DNA of 33,849 nt, taken from RGIG3528 sp963649295. GTDB taxonomy: Bacteria > Bacillota > Clostridia > Lachnospirales > Lachnospiraceae. How positions within the stretch are numbered: position 1 is the stretch's first letter; each line of letters starts with the position of its first letter. A program made the translations under genes and the position numbers. The DNA lies in contig CAVJHK010000019.1 in the NCBI GenBank assembly GCA_963649295.1, positions 1 through 33,849 on the forward strand, read 5' to 3'. Below, piece by piece: positions 15,691-23,661 of this stretch. Below the pieces are notes generated by a model, which made no database searches, had not been told where the DNA came from, and was given only the letters and a program-made list of their open reading frames with translations.

Positions 15691-16485
15691 GTGATTTTTG
15701 CAGAGATTGCCGCAGGCAGTTTTACAAAATCGGGACTTTTGTGCGGAAATATCCCCGTGACTATGCTCGCGGCGGATTCGGAAGAATTGTCCCTCGGCGT
15801 AAACGGGCTTGTGAAGCTCAACATCTTCGGACATACGGCATGGATTACGACAACACACGTGGATCTTCTTATTTGCGTGATTGTCATATGCATCCTGGCA
15901 CTTGTCGCAAATCGTGTGATAAAACACGCAGATCCCGACAAGACACCGGGAACGGTCCAAAATATCATCGAGATGATCGTTGAAACGTTTGACCGTATGA
16001 CAAGAAACAACATGGGCGAAAAACACGGATGGAAATTTGCAAATTATATCGCAACGTTATTCACCTACCTTATAATTGTAAACCTTTCCGGACTTTTTGG
16101 ACTGCGTGCTCCGACAGCGGATTACGGAATGCCTCTCGGACTTGCTCTCATTACTTTTTGTATTATCCATTACAACGGATTCAAGTACGAAAAGGTTGGG
16201 CACGTTACCAAACTTTTTCAGCCGCCGCTTCTTACTCCCATCAATATCATCGGAGAAGTCGCAACCCCTCTCTCCATGTCGCTTCGTCTGTTCGGAAACG
16301 TAATGAGCGGAACGATTATGCTCGGTCTTCTTTACGGACTTTTGCCAAAAATCCTAAAGGTCTGCATTTTCCCGGCGTTCAGTGCGCTTCACGGCTATTT
16401 TGACGTATTTTCGGGATGCATTCAGGCATATGTATTCTGTATGCTGACGATGACCTTTACGGCACAGTGCTTCGGAGACGAGTAA
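15691..16485 (+). CDS. atpB: ATP synthase Fo subunit a
   Basis: A 264-residue membrane subunit forming the ion half-channels next to the c ring. The essential arginine is in SMSLRLFGNVMSG, and the upstream PPLLTPINIIGEVATPLS block is conserved. The start is GTG at 15691, with AAGGAGG at 15676-15682, 8 bases before it. About five to six hydrophobic helices are visible, with a long N-terminal extracytoplasmic part. The 145-base gap that follows, before atpE, is unusual in this otherwise tightly packed operon and carries a hairpin and a tiny cistron. Confidence 0.95.
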   Translation: MIFAEIAAGSFTKSGLLCGNIPVTMLAADSEELSLGVNGLVKLNIFGHTAWITTTHVDLLICVIVICILALVANRVIKHADPDKTPGTVQNIIEMIVETFDRMTRNNMGEKHGWKFANYIATLFTYLIIVNLSGLFGLRAPTADYGMPLGLALITFCIIHYNGFKYEKVGHVTKLFQPPLLTPINIIGEVATPLSMSLRLFGNVMSGTIMLGLLYGLLPKILKVCIFPAFSALHGYFDVFSGCIQAYVFCMLTMTFTAQCFGDE

Positions 16486-16552
16486 AAAAATCAGGAGACG
16501 GGCAGGCAAATCAGAAGACATACAAAAAACTTTTTGGGCAGATTTAATTTAA

Positions 16553-16574
16553 GCCGGAGAAATTTCCCGCCGGC
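16553..16574 (+). repeat. GC-rich hairpin upstream of atpE
   Basis: GCCGG (16553-16557) and CCGGC (16570-16574) enclose a 12-base loop that itself contains the palindrome GAAATTTC (16559-16566). It has no T-tail, so termination is unlikely. It may be an mRNA-processing or stability element of the kind that raises subunit c synthesis over its neighbours. Confidence 0.45.
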
Positions 16575-16596
16575 ACCAAAAAAGCAGGCGGAGATT

Positions 16597-16617
16597 ATGA
16601 CAAGTAAAAAATTTTAG
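16597..16617 (+). CDS. Possible six-codon leader cistron before atpE
   Basis: ATG at 16597 follows GGCGGAG at 16588-16594 (spacing of two bases, short) and is read as MTSKKF, ending in TAG at 16615-16617. The stop codon overlaps the TAGGAGG ribosome binding site of atpE, so a terminating ribosome would sit on the atpE initiation region. It could enhance atpE translation by coupling or keep the site open. It is too short to be tested by sequence alone. Confidence 0.3.
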   Translation: MTSKKF

Positions 16618-16630
16618 GAGGAATATAAAT

Positions 16631-16897
16631 ATGAGCAACATTACAGACAGAGGATTAATTTTGGCATGTTCGGCTATCGGCGCCGGAATCGCAATGATTC
16701 CCGGTATCGGACCCGGTGTCGGACAGGGTATTGCCGCAGGTCTCGGTGCAGAGGCAGTCGGACGCAATCCCGGAGCAAAGGGCGATATCATGAGTACGAT
16801 GCTTATCGGCCAGGCCGTTGCCGAAACAACGGGTCTTTACGGCTTTGCAACGGCAATTATTCTTATGTTTGCAAATCCCCTTATCGGAAAGCTTTGA
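16631..16897 (+). CDS. atpE: ATP synthase Fo subunit c, Na+-type signature
   Basis: An 88-residue two-helix hairpin proteolipid that oligomerises into the rotor ring. The loop RNPGAKGD between helices is the F1-contacting polar loop. The ion-binding residues follow the Na+ pattern known from Ilyobacter tartaricus with the same numbering: Q32, V63, E65, T66 (Ser in Ilyobacter), T67 and Y70. H+-type rings lack the Gln and the hydroxyl residue next to the carboxylate. TAGGAGG precedes the ATG. High expression is expected because the ring needs about ten or more copies per complex. Confidence 0.95.
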   Translation: MSNITDRGLILACSAIGAGIAMIPGIGPGVGQGIAAGLGAEAVGRNPGAKGDIMSTMLIGQAVAETTGLYGFATAIILMFANPLIGKL

Positions 16898-16919
16898 TAA
16901 ATTATAACAGGAGGCCGAA

Positions 16920-17468
16920 ATGTACCAGATTGTAATATTGGAAGCTACGGTGGAAGACAGAATTTTCGGACTCGATTTTCAATTGGGCTTTGATGCGTTT
17001 GTGCAAATGCTTGCGGTAGGATTTTTGTTTTTCTTTCTTTCTTACGTATTGTGGAATCCGGCAAGAACACTTCTCAGTAAGCGCCGGGATAAGGTCACGA
17101 GTGAGATGGAAAATGCCAAAACAAATATGGCAAGTGCCGATGCTCTTAAAAAAGAATATGAAGTGAAACTCGCAAATGCCGAAAAAGATGTTGACGTAAT
17201 TTTGGCGGAGGGCAGAAAAAAAGCTCTCGAGCGTGAAAACCGGATTGTGAACGAGGCAAACGAAGAAGCAAAGAAAATCCGCGAGCGTGCGGAAAGAGAA
17301 ATCGAACTTGAAAAGAGCAAGGTGAAGGATGAGGTTAAACAGGAAATGATAGGCGTCGCAAGCGCAATTGCGGGCAAATTCGTTTCCGCATCCCTTAATA
17401 CAGAGGATCAGGACAAACTTATTGACGATACACTTAAGGAAATGGGTGACAAAACATGGCAAAGCTGA
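16920..17468 (+). CDS. atpF: ATP synthase Fo subunit b
   Basis: A 182-residue peripheral-stalk subunit. It has a short N-terminal stretch, one membrane helix (about residues 24-43, MLAVGFLFFFLSYVLWNP) and a long charged, heptad-like coiled coil rich in Glu, Lys and Arg that dimerises and holds delta on the F1 head. The ATG has AGGAGG about 8 bases upstream. Its 3' end overlaps atpH by 13 bases. Only one b-type gene is present, so the stalk is presumably a homodimer. Confidence 0.93.
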   Translation: MYQIVILEATVEDRIFGLDFQLGFDAFVQMLAVGFLFFFLSYVLWNPARTLLSKRRDKVTSEMENAKTNMASADALKKEYEVKLANAEKDVDVILAEGRKKALERENRIVNEANEEAKKIRERAEREIELEKSKVKDEVKQEMIGVASAIAGKFVSASLNTEDQDKLIDDTLKEMGDKTWQS

Positions 17469-18004
17469 TACAGAACACATATGCCGAGGCTTTGTTTGAG
17501 GCAAGTGTCGAAGAAAATTCTGTTGATGCCGTGTTTGATGATGTAAGCATGTTAAAGCGTATATTTACGGAAAATCCCGAATATACCGCACTTTTTAATA
17601 ATCCAAGGCTCACATGTGCAGAAAAGCAAAGTGCCGCGGAAAGTGTCCTAAAGGGCAAGGCAAACGACCTTATTGCGGGACTCATAAATACAATGCTTAC
17701 GCATGACAGAATGAACGAAATCATCAAGGTTTTTGAAAGCTTTGAGAATAAGTTTTACGATTACAAAAAAATAGGTATCGTAAGCGTCACTTCCGCAGTT
17801 CCTTTAAGCGAAGCCCAAAAAAAGAAAATCGAAGAAAGATTAAAAGCCACAACGGACTTTGTAAGCTTTGAAATTACTTATGCGGTTGTGCCCGAGATAA
17901 TCGGCGGACTTGTGATAAGAATCGGCGACAGGGTTGTGGATTCATCGATTAAGACAAAGATTGAAAGGCTTTCCGAAAGCCTCAAAAACGCAAGCTTGTC
18001 TTAA
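17456..18004 (+). CDS. atpH: ATP synthase F1 subunit delta
   Basis: A 182-residue delta (OSCP-like) subunit linking the b stalk to the top of the alpha3beta3 head. The N-terminal helical domain starts LIQNTYAEALFEAS, and the C-terminal conserved block is VVPEIIGGLVIRIGDRVVDSSI, the most typical motif of the family. The start lies inside atpF with an overlap of 13 bases, which suggests coupled translation. Length is normal. Confidence 0.94.
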   Translation: MAKLIQNTYAEALFEASVEENSVDAVFDDVSMLKRIFTENPEYTALFNNPRLTCAEKQSAAESVLKGKANDLIAGLINTMLTHDRMNEIIKVFESFENKFYDYKKIGIVSVTSAVPLSEAQKKKIEERLKATTDFVSFEITYAVVPEIIGGLVIRIGDRVVDSSIKTKIERLSESLKNASLS

Positions 18005-18043
18005 AAAAGCCATAACAATAATCGAAAGGAAGGTGTAATAGCC

Positions 18044-19549
18044 TTGAATTTAAGACCTGAAGAAATCAGCTCCGTCATCAAGGAGCAGATAAAAAAATAT
18101 TCGGACAGGCTCGAGGTTTCCGATGTCGGCACCGTAATCCAGGTCGCAGACGGTATCGCACGTATCCACGGATTGGAAAAGGCCATGCAGGGAGAATTGC
18201 TTGAATTTCCCGGACAAATTTACGGCATGGTTCTTAACCTTGAAGAGGACAACGTAGGTGCGGTGCTTCTCGGTGATTCAAAGTCGATTTCCGAAGGGGA
18301 TACCGTAAAAACAACGGGAAGAGTTGTTGAGGTGCCCGTTGGAAACGAGCTTCTCGGAAGAGTGGTAAATGCCCTCGGACAGCCCATAGACGGCAAAGGA
18401 CCCATAAAGAGCACAAAATTCAGACAGATAGAGCGTGTTGCATCCGGCGTTATTTCCAGAAAATCGGTTGACACACCTCTCCAGACAGGTATAAAAGCAA
18501 TCGACTCGATGATTCCGATCGGACGCGGTCAGCGTGAGCTCATAATCGGTGACCGTCAGACAGGAAAGACGGCGATTGCGATCGATACGATTATCAACCA
18601 AAAGGGACAAAACGTTAAATGTATTTATGTTGCAATCGGCCAAAAATCATCAACGGTCGCAAACATTGTGTCAACTCTTACCGAGTACGGCGCAATGGAT
18701 TATACAACGGTTGTATGTGCATCGGCAAGTGAGCTTGCGCCTCTTCAGTATATCGCTCCTTATTCGGGATGCGCAATGGGCGAAGAGTGGATGGAAAACG
18801 GCGAAGACGTTTTGATTGTTTACGATGATCTTTCAAAGCATGCCGCAGCATACCGTACGCTTTCGCTACTTCTTAAGCGTGCACCCGGACGTGAAGCTTA
18901 TCCCGGCGACGTATTTTATCTCCATTCGAGACTGCTCGAGAGAGCGGCGCGCCTTTCCGATGAGCTCGGCGGCGGTTCACTTACGGCTTTGCCGATAATC
19001 GAAACACAAGCGGGCGACGTTTCGGCATATATCCCCACAAACGTAATTTCAATTACGGACGGTCAGATATATCTTGAAACGGAAATGTTTAATTCGGGCT
19101 TCCGTCCCGCAGTAAACGCGGGACTTTCGGTATCGCGTGTGGGCGGTGCGGCACAGATCAAGGCAATGAAGAAAATTGCCGGCCCCATCCGTATCGAGCT
19201 TGCACAGTTCAGAGAGCTTGCGGCATTTGCGCAATTCGGCTCTGACCTCGATGCAGACACAAAGGAAAAGCTTGAACAGGGCGCAAGAATAAAGGAAATT
19301 TTGAAGCAGCCCCAGTATAAGCCCATGCCGGTAGAGCAGCAAATACTTATTATATATGCGGCGGTAAACAAATATCTTCTTGATATTCCGGTTGCAAGAA
19401 TCGGTGACTTTGAAAAGGAATTCCTTGAATTTATCGATACAAAATATCCGGGAATATGTACCGCAATCAAAGAGGAAAAGGTGATTTCCGAAGAAACGGA
19501 AAAATCGCTTAAGAGTGCCATAACGGAATTCAAGACTCGGTTCAAATAG
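18044..19549 (+). CDS. atpA: ATP synthase F1 subunit alpha
   Basis: A 501-residue non-catalytic nucleotide-binding subunit of the F1 head. The P-loop is GDRQTGKTA, the Walker B region is VLIVYDDLSKHA, and the arginine finger that reaches the beta catalytic site is in GLSVSRVGGAAQ. The start is TTG at 18044, giving MNLRPEEISSVIKEQI, a form common in clostridial AtpA; AAAGGAAGG lies just upstream, and a GTG at 18034 is followed at once by a stop. It follows atpH by 39 bases and precedes atpG by 14. Confidence 0.97.
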   Translation: MNLRPEEISSVIKEQIKKYSDRLEVSDVGTVIQVADGIARIHGLEKAMQGELLEFPGQIYGMVLNLEEDNVGAVLLGDSKSISEGDTVKTTGRVVEVPVGNELLGRVVNALGQPIDGKGPIKSTKFRQIERVASGVISRKSVDTPLQTGIKAIDSMIPIGRGQRELIIGDRQTGKTAIAIDTIINQKGQNVKCIYVAIGQKSSTVANIVSTLTEYGAMDYTTVVCASASELAPLQYIAPYSGCAMGEEWMENGEDVLIVYDDLSKHAAAYRTLSLLLKRAPGREAYPGDVFYLHSRLLERAARLSDELGGGSLTALPIIETQAGDVSAYIPTNVISITDGQIYLETEMFNSGFRPAVNAGLSVSRVGGAAQIKAMKKIAGPIRIELAQFRELAAFAQFGSDLDADTKEKLEQGARIKEILKQPQYKPMPVEQQILIIYAAVNKYLLDIPVARIGDFEKEFLEFIDTKYPGICTAIKEEKVISEETEKSLKSAITEFKTRFK

Positions 19550-19563
19550 GAGCGTGACACAAA

Positions 19564-20421
19564 ATGGCTTCAATGAGAGACATAAAAAGAAGAAAGCAGA
19601 GTATTCAAAGCACAGGTCAAATCACGAAGGCCATGAAGCTTGTCTCCACCGTTAAATTGCAAAAATCAAAGACAAGGGCGGAGGAAACGTCGGCTTATTT
19701 TAAGACAATGTATAAGACCGTTTCCGAAATCCTTTCGCAATCCGGAAATATCGATCATCCATATCTACGGGGTAACTCTTCCGCCAAAAAAGGCATAATT
19801 GTTATTTCTTCAAACAGAGGGCTTGCGGGCGGATACAATATGAATGTTGTAAAGCTTGTGACAAATTCGGGATTAAAACCGGAAGACTGTATAATATATG
19901 CCGTCGGGCGAAAGGGAAAGGAAATACTTAATACCCACGGGTATACGATTTCCGAAGATTATTCGGATGTTATGTCAGGCCCCGTATTTAATGATGCGAT
20001 TGCAATCGGCAGGCGTGTGATGCAGGATTTTGACGACGGAAAAATCGGTGAAATTTATTTATGCTATACCGATTTCAAAAATACCGTAAGTCATATTCCC
20101 ACAATGTCAAAGCTTCTTCCGGTTGAAAAGGGAGAAAAGGAAATGGCGAATTCAAATTCGCTTCTCCTTATGAATTATGAGCCGAACGAAGAAGAGGCCT
20201 TGCAAATGATTATTCCGCTTTATATAAATTCAATGATATACGGCGGGCTTATGCAATCGTATGCAAGCGAAAACGGTGCAAGAATGCAGGCTATGGACTC
20301 TGCAACAAACAATGCGACCGAGATGATCTCGGATCTCACACTTAAATTTAACCGCGCAAGACAGGGCGCGATAACTCAGGAGATCACAGAAATCGTAGGC
20401 GGTGCAAATGCAATAAGTTAA
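19564..20421 (+). CDS. atpG: ATP synthase F1 subunit gamma
   Basis: A 285-residue central-shaft subunit. The conserved N-terminal helix reads RDIKRRKQSIQSTGQITKAM, and the C-terminal helix, which runs through the alpha3beta3 core, ends NRARQGAITQEITEIVGGA. The middle Rossmann-like domain contains SNRGLAGGYN. GGAG lies 11 bases before the ATG. Length is ordinary, with no insertion like those of cyanobacterial gamma subunits. Confidence 0.95.
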   Translation: MASMRDIKRRKQSIQSTGQITKAMKLVSTVKLQKSKTRAEETSAYFKTMYKTVSEILSQSGNIDHPYLRGNSSAKKGIIVISSNRGLAGGYNMNVVKLVTNSGLKPEDCIIYAVGRKGKEILNTHGYTISEDYSDVMSGPVFNDAIAIGRRVMQDFDDGKIGEIYLCYTDFKNTVSHIPTMSKLLPVEKGEKEMANSNSLLLMNYEPNEEEALQMIIPLYINSMIYGGLMQSYASENGARMQAMDSATNNATEMISDLTLKFNRARQGAITQEITEIVGGANAIS

Positions 20422-20440
20422 CAGTAAAGGAGTGAAGAAA

Positions 20441-21841
20441 GTGGCTACAGAAACAGCACATAAAGGTAAGATCACTCAGATTATAGGCGCGGTACTTGAC
20501 ATAAAGTTCAACAAAAACGAGCTGCCCGAAATAAATGAAGCCGTAAAGATTCCTTTTAAGGAAAAAATACTTACGGTTGAAGTCGCTCAGCATCTCGGTG
20601 ACGATACGGTAAGATGTATTGCCATGGGACCGACGGACGGACTTGTAAGAGGCATGGAAGCAATTGCGACCGGCGCTCCGATTACGGTTCCGGTCGGTGA
20701 AAAGACTCTCGGAAGAATGTTCAACGTACTCGGTGAGCCCATAGATGAGAAGGAACCGCCGAAGGATGTGGAATATCTTCCCATACACAGAAAAGCACCC
20801 GCTTTTGACGAGCAATCGACAAAGGCAGAAATGCTTGAAACGGGAATCAAGGTAGTTGACCTTTTGTGTCCTTATCAAAAGGGCGGAAAAATCGGTCTTT
20901 TTGGCGGTGCGGGCGTAGGTAAAACGGTTCTTATCCAGGAACTTATCACCAATATCGCAACGGAGCATAACGGCTATTCCGTTTTTACGGGAGTAGGCGA
21001 GCGTACAAGAGAAGGAAATGACCTTTATTATGAAATGAAGGAATCGGGCGTTCTCGAGAAGACGACGATGGTCTTCGGTCAGATGAATGAGCCCCCGGGG
21101 GCAAGAATGCGTGTCGGACTTACGGGGCTTACGATGGCGGAATATTTCCGTGACCGTACAGGTAAGGATGTGCTTCTCTTTATCGACAATATTTTTCGTT
21201 TTACGCAGGCCGGTTCCGAGGTTTCGGCATTGCTCGGACGTATGCCGTCCGCAGTAGGCTATCAGCCGACCTTGCAAACAGAGATGGGTGCTTTGCAGGA
21301 GCGCATCACATCAACAAAGAACGGCTCAATCACATCGGTTCAGGCGGTTTATGTACCTGCCGACGACTATACGGATCCCGCTCCCGCAACAACCTTTGCT
21401 CACCTTGACGCAACAACGGCACTTTCGCGTTCGATTGTTGAGCTTGGTATTTATCCGGCCGTAGATCCGCTTGAGTCAACGTCAAGAATTCTTGACCCCA
21501 GAATCGTGGGTGAAGAGCATTACCGCGTTGCACGCGGCGTTCAGGAAATATTGCAGCGCTACAAGGAACTTCAGGATATTATTGCAATTCTCGGTATGGA
21601 TGAGCTTTCGGAAGAAGATAAGCTACTTGTCGCACGCGCAAGAAGAGTGCAAAGATTTTTGTCGCAGCCTTTCCGGGTTGCCGAACAGTTTACGGGAATT
21701 ACGGGTAAATATGTTCCGATTTCCGAAACGATCAGAGGCTTCTCGGAAATTCTTGCGGGTGAACATGACGACATTCCGGAAAGCTATTTCTTAAATGCCG
21801 GAACAATAGACGATGTTATCGAAAAATACAATAACAGATAA
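20441..21841 (+). CDS. atpD: ATP synthase F1 subunit beta
   Basis: A 466-residue catalytic subunit of F1. The P-loop is GGAGVGKT, the catalytic glutamate is in GVGERTREGNDLY, Walker B is VLLFIDNIFRF, and the DELSEEDK loop that touches gamma is present. I chose GTG at 20441 because AAAGGAG ends 8 bases upstream. An in-frame GTG at 20432 would put the ribosome binding site against the start codon. It is preceded by atpG (19 bases) and followed by atpC (12 bases). Confidence 0.97.
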   Translation: MATETAHKGKITQIIGAVLDIKFNKNELPEINEAVKIPFKEKILTVEVAQHLGDDTVRCIAMGPTDGLVRGMEAIATGAPITVPVGEKTLGRMFNVLGEPIDEKEPPKDVEYLPIHRKAPAFDEQSTKAEMLETGIKVVDLLCPYQKGGKIGLFGGAGVGKTVLIQELITNIATEHNGYSVFTGVGERTREGNDLYYEMKESGVLEKTTMVFGQMNEPPGARMRVGLTGLTMAEYFRDRTGKDVLLFIDNIFRFTQAGSEVSALLGRMPSAVGYQPTLQTEMGALQERITSTKNGSITSVQAVYVPADDYTDPAPATTFAHLDATTALSRSIVELGIYPAVDPLESTSRILDPRIVGEEHYRVARGVQEILQRYKELQDIIAILGMDELSEEDKLLVARARRVQRFLSQPFRVAEQFTGITGKYVPISETIRGFSEILAGEHDDIPESYFLNAGTIDDVIEKYNNR

Positions 21842-21853
21842 GGAGGCGTAATA

Positions 21854-22270
21854 ATGGCTGATGACAGCAGACTCCTTAAGTTAGAAGTGATAAGCCCCGA
21901 CCGCACCTTTTTTACGGGTGACTCCGATTTTGTGGAATTGCGCACAACGGAAGGCGAAATCGGTATTTATAAGGATCATATTCCGATGACTTATATGCTT
22001 TCTCCCGGATTTTTAAAAATCCACAAAGGGACGGATATCAAGACGGCCGTTATCCACAACGGATTTATCGAAATCCGGCCGGATCACATAGTGATACTTG
22101 CGGAAGCGTGTGAATGGCCGGGAGAAATTGATTTAGAGCGTGCCCACAGGGCTGCGGAACGCGCCGAAAAGCGTCTTTCAAGCGGTGATCCCGAAATCAA
22201 TATCAAAAGAGCCGAGCTTGCGCTCAGAAAAGCGCTTATGCGTATTGAAGCGGCGGAAGCAAATAAATAA
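21854..22270 (+). CDS. atpC: ATP synthase F1 subunit epsilon
   Basis: A 138-residue epsilon subunit with an N-terminal beta-sandwich (LKLEVISPDRTFF, GEIGIYKDHIPM) and a C-terminal two-helix part (ERAHRAAERAEKR and following) that in relatives can extend and block rotation. AAGGAGG precedes the ATG. It is the last gene of the atp operon. Its final codons are the start of an imperfect tandem duplication that runs into the downstream spacer. Confidence 0.95.
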   Translation: MADDSRLLKLEVISPDRTFFTGDSDFVELRTTEGEIGIYKDHIPMTYMLSPGFLKIHKGTDIKTAVIHNGFIEIRPDHIVILAEACEWPGEIDLERAHRAAERAEKRLSSGDPEINIKRAELALRKALMRIEAAEANK

Positions 22271-22353
22271 TTCGGGCAATGGCAGAAACAAGCCGATGAC
22301 GCTATAACTGCGGAAGCAAATGAGCAGTGCAGTAATGGCGGAAACAGACCGAT
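22253..22353 (+). repeat. Decayed tandem duplication at the atpC 3' end
   Basis: The block GCGGAAGCAAAT at 22253-22264 (last codons of atpC) recurs exactly at 22310-22321. A second block of 20 bases at 22278-22297 recurs with three mismatches at 22334-22353. The offset is 56-57 bases, so the operon end was duplicated once and has since diverged. No separate gene is encoded. Confidence 0.7.
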
Positions 22354-22390
22354 AATTCGGCAAAAAAAAATAATTATAATAAAAAAATCA

Positions 22391-22422
22391 AAAAACCGAT
22401 GAAGAATTCATCGGTTTTTTTT
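22391..22422 (+). terminator. Intrinsic terminator of the atp operon
   Basis: An 8-base stem, CCGATGAA (22396-22403) with TTCATCGG (22407-22414), a 3-base loop, five A before and eight T after it. This is a classical rho-independent terminator, about 120 bases beyond atpC. The A-run may let it work in the reverse direction as well. Confidence 0.93.
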
Positions 22423-22462
22423 GATGCTTTCGGCTTTAAATTGCTACTTACGTAGTTTTACG

Positions 22463-22506
22463 TATCGATAAAAAATCTTTTCGTTATCGATAAAAAATCC
22501 TTTCGC
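22463..22506. repeat. Tandem 22-bp repeat between atpC and the glycosyltransferase gene
   Basis: Two adjacent 22-base units, 22463-22484 and 22485-22506, begin TATCGATAAAAAATC and differ at two positions. Just before them is a small inverted repeat, TTACGTA (22449-22455) and TACGTA (22459-22464). Nothing is encoded here. Two helical turns between identical sites would suit side-by-side binding of a regulator. Confidence 0.7.
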
Positions 22507-22547
22507 AACGGGATATCATGGGAAATAAAACTCCTTGATATTCTTAT

Positions 22548-22578
22548 CCTTGCGGCAAGAACCGCAAGGTGGTAAAAT
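22548..22578 (+). promoter_or_regulatory. Promoter overlapped by a perfect palindrome, upstream of the GT2 gene
   Basis: The inverted repeat CCTTGCGG (22548-22555), 6 bases, CCGCAAGG (22562-22569) overlaps a candidate promoter: -35 TTGCGG (22550-22555), 17-base spacer, -10 TAAAAT (22573-22578) preceded by TGG. The left arm contains the -35 and the right arm lies in the spacer, a layout typical of repression by a dimeric regulator. The promoter itself is inferred. An RNA hairpin role is less likely because it lies upstream of the expected start. Confidence 0.5.
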
Positions 22579-22632
22579 GGGTAAGTAAAAGTATCTGCCG
22601 TATTATGCGACAGGAAATCGGGAGAAAATCAC

Positions 22633-23649
22633 ATGAAAGTTTTATCGATAGCAATACCTTGTTATAATTCTGCGGAATATATGTCGCATGCCATAGAGTC
22701 GCTGCTTGTGGGCGGTGAAGACGTTGAAATCATCGTTGTTGACGACGGCTCAAAGGATGACACATATAAAATCGCATGCGATTACGAAGCAAAATATCCG
22801 GGAATCGTGCGTGCCGTTCACAAGGAAAACGGCGGCCACGGAAGTGCCGTAAATAAAGGAATCGAGCTTGCAAACGGAATTTATTTTAAGGTTGTCGATT
22901 CCGACGACTGGGTAAAAGAGGATTCGTTTAAGAAGGCGCTTGATGTTTTGAAAAAAAACATAATCGACGGCACAAATCTTGACATGCTTATATGCAACTA
23001 CGTTTACGAAAAGGTAGGCGAAGACAAAAAGAAGGTAATAAATTACAGGAGCGCTTTTCCGACCGACCGCATATTCACATGGGACGAAGTGGGACACTTT
23101 AGGATCGGTCAGTATATTCTCATGCATTCGGTTATTTACAGAACAAAGATGCTTCGCGACTGCGGCTTAAAGCTGCCCGAGCATTGCTTCTATGTGGACA
23201 ATATTTATGTTTATTATCCGCTTCCGCACGTAAAAACAATGTATTACCTTGACGAAAATCTATATCGTTATTTTATCGGGCGCGCCGATCAGTCGGTGAG
23301 CGAAAAGAATATGATGGCAAGAATCGACCAACAGCTTACGGTAAACAGGCTGATGATCGATATGTATGATCTTACAAAAATCAAAAACAGGCGCTTAAGA
23401 ATTTATATGACCAAGTATCTCGGAATTATGATGACGGTTTCGTCCGTATTTCTCATGAAAATCGGCGATGCCGAAAGCGAGCAAAAGAAGGATGAGCTTT
23501 GGTCTTTCTTAAAAAAGAAAAACAGACATCTTTATAATCATATAAGCGCAACGTTCCTGGGGGCTTCGATGAAGATACGTTCGTCGTTCGGACAGGAAAT
23601 TATAAAAGCGGGATATGTGGTTGCAAATAAGATTTTTAAGTTTAATTAA
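22633..23649 (+). CDS. Family 2 glycosyltransferase
   Basis: A 338-residue GT-A fold glycosyltransferase. The N-terminal domain shows LSIAIPCYNSAEYM, the nucleotide-binding IIVVDDGSKDDT, ENGGHGSAVNKGIELA, and the metal-binding acidic motif VVDSDDW (D89-S-D91-D92). The C-terminal 120 residues are basic and helical, without a clear membrane helix. It probably moves a sugar from a nucleotide donor to a surface glycan or lipid on the cytoplasmic side; donor and acceptor cannot be read. GGGAGA precedes the ATG. It stands alone behind its own promoter and is convergent with the PAP2 gene 12 bases away, with no terminator between them. Confidence 0.9.
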   Translation: MKVLSIAIPCYNSAEYMSHAIESLLVGGEDVEIIVVDDGSKDDTYKIACDYEAKYPGIVRAVHKENGGHGSAVNKGIELANGIYFKVVDSDDWVKEDSFKKALDVLKKNIIDGTNLDMLICNYVYEKVGEDKKKVINYRSAFPTDRIFTWDEVGHFRIGQYILMHSVIYRTKMLRDCGLKLPEHCFYVDNIYVYYPLPHVKTMYYLDENLYRYFIGRADQSVSEKNMMARIDQQLTVNRLMIDMYDLTKIKNRRLRIYMTKYLGIMMTVSSVFLMKIGDAESEQKKDELWSFLKKKNRHLYNHISATFLGASMKIRSSFGQEIIKAGYVVANKIFKFN

Positions 23650-23661
23650 AAAATACTGCGG

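Noticed and set aside
20384..21277. A 297-codon minus-strand frame opposite atpD
   Set aside because: It mirrors atpD codons; atpD is certain from its motifs, and the opposing product looks random.
22463..22506. CRISPR array or insertion-sequence end
   Set aside because: There are only two adjacent units without spacers, no cas genes, no transposase and no target duplication.
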